Shown here piece after piece: positions 61,096-64,000 of a DNA stretch of 64,000 nucleotides; within the stretch, counting starts at the first letter, position 1, and the number at the start of each line of letters is the position of its first letter. The notes below the pieces were generated by a model. That model made no database searches. It worked only from the letters and a program-made list of their open reading frames with translations, and was not told the DNA's origin. The DNA is from Pochonia chlamydosporia 170 (taxonomy: Eukaryota > Ascomycota > Sordariomycetes > Hypocreales > Clavicipitaceae): positions 2,542,001-2,606,000 of the forward strand of contig NC_035793.1 of assembly GCF_001653235.2 (NCBI RefSeq), in the 5' to 3' direction. A program made the translations under genes and the position numbers.

Positions 61096-61140
61096 GGGTG
61101 GGCGGTTGAGGGGTCTGGGCGGTTGATGGGTCCCCGACGT
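61096..61140 (-). repeat. Right terminal inverted repeat of transposon
   Basis: Perfect 45/45 inverted copy of the left repeat, followed by the TA target duplication at 61141-61142. Confidence 0.95.
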
Positions 61141-61355
61141 TAGTCCTGCAATGGAGGTATGGATGAAGCACCTTTTTTAACCGTTGTCTCCTGCAAGGCC
61201 GACATGCAAGTATCCTTGCTAAGCTAAATTCTCTGTTACCTCTGACAGTACGGAGTAGTAGCTGGGTTCAATTGACAAGGAGTCTTGACGCATGGCGCAT
61301 TACCGGTGCCCCAATTCGGTGTATATGAGAGGCCAGGCGTGATACACTGGCACTC

Positions 61356-61371
61356 TACGGAGTACGGAGTA
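61356..61371 (+). repeat. Overlapping tandem TACGGAGTA motif
   Basis: Two TACGGAGTA words overlapping by two bases, in the wc-1 upstream region; single copies occur at seven other intergenic sites. Confidence 0.85.
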
Positions 61372-61423
61372 GGTGGTCTTACTTAAGTGGTCACCCCCTC
61401 ACCCACCCACTTTCACATCAAGC

Positions 61424-61443
61424 GTCTGGTCTGGTCTGGTCTG
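61424..61443 (+). repeat. (GTCTG)4 pentanucleotide array
   Basis: Reverse complement of the CAGAC unit at 54196-54230 and likewise adjacent to a GCGTCTGG word. It lies about 410 bp upstream of wc-1. Confidence 0.85.
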
Positions 61444-61851
61444 GCTGGAATAATATTTCAACGCAACACCACCAGACCACAGCTAGGTTCACGCGAGATA
61501 CTGGCAATCTCAACCTGCGTAACTTGTCTAGGAATCGAATGTCTCCAACAACCGGCCGTACTTTTGACACTATATCCTTTATCTACTTTAGTCAGGGTGA
61601 CAGCGCCTGGCAGGACACCACACCATTGTGGGCAAAAACGGCAGTTCGCCAGACACCCGTCAGACATCGAGGCTACACCGAATCATTTTATCGACGCGAT
61701 ATCTAGCGCTTGAACGGCCCGGAAGTTTATTTAAAGATCTCGCCCGATACTAGAGCTTCGTGACGTTGTGCCAGTGTAGTGCAGGTGCAAGCACATTTAC
61801 TCCAGGTTGAAGGGCGACGGACTCCTGACCGTCCACCCAGATGCTGCCGCT

Positions 61852-64000
61852 ATGGATGGTTACTACACATCGAACACGCTGCCTTCACAGGATGCACAGC
61901 GTCGCATGTCGCAGCAGCGCGAAGGCCAACAGCAGCAACAGCAGCAACAGCAGCATTCCCACCAGTCGTCGGGCAATGTCATCGGCATGATCAATCCGGC
62001 ACCTGTTTCCGGGCCACAAATGCCGTTGCAACATCAGCCATCCGCAATGGCACAGATCGTACCGAACCAGCCGATAATACCAGGCGATTCGCTTGACGAG
62101 ATAATACGGAACAATCAGTCCGAGATGCACCGTCGGAGAAGCATGCCCCACGCCTACGGAAGCCCAGTACTGGAAGACGAGAATCCTAGGCGAATGTCAT
62201 CCATTGGCGCTTCAGGGGATGTCATGGGTTTTGGTACCAGTAATACGAATTTAGACAGTTTTCAGTTCGCCCAACCTGTTGGTCCATCATTTCCTGGTAT
62301 CAACCCGACTCTAGATATGACGGACCAGATGGGAAATTTTGTTACTGATGCCGCCGACTACTCCGGAATCCCTCCAGACCTCATCGGGCCCATGAACCCA
62401 CCCACCTTTGGCGGTGTCGAAATGAGCCAGATGTCGAATGAGTCTTCGCTACCACTCTTCTCAACATCTTCAGTCCCGGCTCAAGGGCCTGCGGAAGGCG
62501 ATATGGGCAACGCCTTTGCTTCTGGACAGTTGGCTAACATGGGCACGGCGTTCTCAACGGACCCGACAACAAGGGTCACCAACCTCACCCCATCGTCAAA
62601 TGCCATGCCTGTTTCTGCGGACGAACACTCTGATGGTATGATGCATATTCCCACCTCACAGTTGAATGCTATGGATCCTCCTGCGAGTCGGGTACCTGAG
62701 AGAATGACCGCACATCCTGTGCGAAGTAACATCGACCAACCCTTACCGCATTCGCTTTCGAGACACATATCTTCCGAATCAACAATCCCAGCCCAGCACA
62801 ACACGACATCTGCAAGCATCACTCAAACTGGCTCTACGTCCGGTCCGACGACACCAGTCACCACATCAACGCCACGGGAGAATAAGGAGAAGACGATCTA
62901 TTCCAAGAGTGGGTTTGATATGTTGAAAGCACTGTGGCTGGTAGCCACGAGAAAGGATCCGAAAATACACCTCGGCGCTGTGGACATGTCCTGTGCATTT
63001 GTAGTCTGTGACGTGACAATGAACGACTGCCCGATTGTTTATGTGTCGGACAATTTCCAGAATCTTACTGGCTACAGTCGCCATGAGATTGTGGGACAGA
63101 ATTGCCGCTTTCTCCAAGCGCCAGACGGCAAGGTTGAAGCCGGATCCAAGAGAGAATTTGTGGATGATGGCGCCGTCTATAATTTGAAAAAGATGATCCA
63201 AGAGGGACGTGAGGTCCAACAAAGCTTAATAAATTACAGGAAAGGCGGAAAGCCATTTCTCAATCTGCTGACAATGATACCGATCCCGTGGGATACGGAT
63301 GACATTAGGTACTTCATTGGATTCCAGATCGACCTTGTGGAATGCCCGGATGCCATTTCGGGTCAAGAATTAGGAGGTGTCAAAGTCAACTACAAGCACA
63401 GTGATATTGGACAATACATCTGGACACCACCGGCTTCGAGTCAATGGGAGCCAGAGAATGGGCAAACGTTAGGGGTGGACGACGTGTCGACACTCCTTCA
63501 GCAATTCAGCCCCAAGGGACTGGTGTCTGACTGGCATAAGCAGTCCTGGGACAAGATGCTGTTGGAAAACACCGATGACGTTGTACACGTCCTGTCTTTG
63601 AAAGGGCTCTTTCTCTATCTGTCACCGTCTTCCAAACGAGTCCTCGAGTACGATGCTGCTGACCTCGTTGGCAATTCTTTATCTTCCGTTTGCCATCCCT
63701 CCGACATTGTACCGGTTACACGTGAACTGAAAGATGCGACTGCTGGCAACCAAGTCAACATAGTGTTTAGGATACGCCGGAAGCAAAGTGGTTATACTTG
63801 GTTCGAAAGCCATGGCTCTCTATTTGTTGATCAGGGCAAAGGCAGGAAATGCATCATTCTCGTTGGTCGTAAACGACCTGTATTTGCACTCAGCCGCAAG
63901 AACTTGGAGTCAAATGGTGGAATTGGAGATAGCGAGCTGTGGACGAAACTGTCAACATCTGGGATGTTTCTGTTTGTTTCATCTAATGTCAGGTCACTGT
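61852..64000 (+). CDS. wc-1: White collar-1 blue-light photoreceptor / GATA factor, 5' part
   Basis: WC-1 senses blue light through FAD bound to a LOV domain and, with WC-2, activates light and clock genes. The frame runs open from ATG 61852 past the window edge, 716 codons without an intron. A short poly-Gln tract (nine Gln, codons about 26-34) and a Met/Gln/Ser-rich activation region come first. The LOV domain spans about residues 375-495 with the photoactive cysteine motif GQNCRFLQAPDG and FLNLLTMIPIPWDTDDIRYFIGFQIDL. A second PAS domain follows (FLYLSPSSKRVLEYDAADLVG, VCHPSDIVPVTREL, GYTWFESHGSLF). The C-terminal GATA zinc finger must lie beyond position 64000. The in-frame sequence just upstream is also open, so a slightly earlier start is possible. 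Confidence 0.95.
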   Translation, partial: MDGYYTSNTLPSQDAQRRMSQQREGQQQQQQQQQHSHQSSGNVIGMINPAPVSGPQMPLQHQPSAMAQIVPNQPIIPGDSLDEIIRNNQSEMHRRRSMPHAYGSPVLEDENPRRMSSIGASGDVMGFGTSNTNLDSFQFAQPVGPSFPGINPTLDMTDQMGNFVTDAADYSGIPPDLIGPMNPPTFGGVEMSQMSNESSLPLFSTSSVPAQGPAEGDMGNAFASGQLANMGTAFSTDPTTRVTNLTPSSNAMPVSADEHSDGMMHIPTSQLNAMDPPASRVPERMTAHPVRSNIDQPLPHSLSRHISSESTIPAQHNTTSASITQTGSTSGPTTPVTTSTPRENKEKTIYSKSGFDMLKALWLVATRKDPKIHLGAVDMSCAFVVCDVTMNDCPIVYVSDNFQNLTGYSRHEIVGQNCRFLQAPDGKVEAGSKREFVDDGAVYNLKKMIQEGREVQQSLINYRKGGKPFLNLLTMIPIPWDTDDIRYFIGFQIDLVECPDAISGQELGGVKVNYKHSDIGQYIWTPPASSQWEPENGQTLGVDDVSTLLQQFSPKGLVSDWHKQSWDKMLLENTDDVVHVLSLKGLFLYLSPSSKRVLEYDAADLVGNSLSSVCHPSDIVPVTRELKDATAGNQVNIVFRIRRKQSGYTWFESHGSLFVDQGKGRKCIILVGRKRPVFALSRKNLESNGGIGDSELWTKLSTSGMFLFVSSNVRSL

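Larger units (their letters stand above)
59302..61140 (+). mobile_element. Degenerate Fot1/pogo-like (Tc1-mariner superfamily) DNA transposon
   Basis: A 1839-bp element bounded by perfect 45-bp terminal inverted repeats (59302-59346 and 61096-61140) and flanked by TA on both sides, the target duplication of Tc1/mariner/pogo elements. The size and the repeat style (ACGT...GGGACCCATCAACCG) resemble fungal Fot1-type elements. The interior is very AT- and TpA-rich with stops in every frame. A transposase remnant is still readable on the + strand from 59916: N-M-D-K-T-S-I-stop-E-G, then SNSLIIRSAEI, which corresponds to the DDE-transposase block around the catalytic Asp (NMDETG type) with G-to-A changes. 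C-to-T/G-to-A decay of this sort is the mark of RIP. Confidence 0.88.
61143..61851. promoter_or_regulatory. wc-1 upstream region
   Basis: About 700 bp between the transposon and the wc-1 start. It contains TACGGAGTA at 61249-61257, two overlapping copies at 61356-61371, a (GTCTG)4 array at 61424-61443 and a CT/CA-rich stretch. No gene recognised. Confidence 0.6.

Noticed and set aside
61923..61953. CAG/CAA repeat as a simple-sequence locus
   Set aside because: It encodes the normal poly-Gln tract of WC-1, as in other fungal WC-1 proteins.

Overview
The window is nuclear DNA of a filamentous ascomycete, most likely a sordariomycete of the order Hypocreales; the order is an inference from protein flavour, not proven. 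Supporting signs are genes interrupted by 45-160 bp introns with GTAAGT-like donors and CTAAC-like branch sites, a white-collar-1 photoreceptor, a Dam1 (DASH) kinetochore subunit, an Fks1 glucan synthase, and a transposon whose interior looks destroyed by repeat-induced point mutation (RIP). No rRNA, tRNA, CRISPR array or secondary-metabolite cluster was found.

Layout, left to right. The 3' end of a small membrane protein gene (1-320) is followed by an Rsa3-like ribosome assembly gene, rad54 and ubp8 (SAGA deubiquitinase) head to head, efm5 (eEF1A lysine methyltransferase), nuo40 (complex I NDUFA9 subunit), rpn9 (proteasome lid), gaa1 (GPI transamidase), rbd2 (rhomboid), lcb1 (serine palmitoyltransferase) and fks1 (beta-1,3-glucan synthase, 1939 aa). 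A sparse stretch (27.2-30.8 kb) holds only one candidate cysteine-rich secreted protein. Next come a GCNA-like SprT protease with an HMG box, mog1, hnt1 (HIT hydrolase), a Csr1-like CRAL-TRIO lipid-transfer protein with an unusual membrane-anchor extension, dam1, bud20, mitochondrial aconitase, a GH17 cell-wall glucanase, an NYN-domain nuclease, sds23 and kap121. At 59.3-61.1 kb lies a Fot1/pogo-like DNA transposon with perfect 45-bp terminal inverted repeats and a decayed AT-rich interior. The window ends inside wc-1.

The genes are mostly conserved single-copy housekeeping genes and do not form one pathway. Loose themes are cell wall and membrane biogenesis (fks1, GH17, gaa1, lcb1, Csr1-like), genome maintenance (rad54, GCNA-like, ubp8, dam1), ribosome and protein turnover (rsa3-like, bud20, efm5, rpn9), nuclear transport (mog1, kap121) and mitochondrial energy metabolism (nuo40, aco1). 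Exon joins were worked out by hand. For most multi-exon genes the summed exon lengths divide by three and the joined proteins match family expectations.

The most unusual signals are an apparent GA-AG intron in aconitase, the transposon with pristine ends and a ruined interior, natural substitutions in the Fks1 echinocandin hot spot, and two short motif families scattered through intergenic DNA (TACGGAGTA and CCTAGG-centred palindromes). I found no convincing multi-gene new system.
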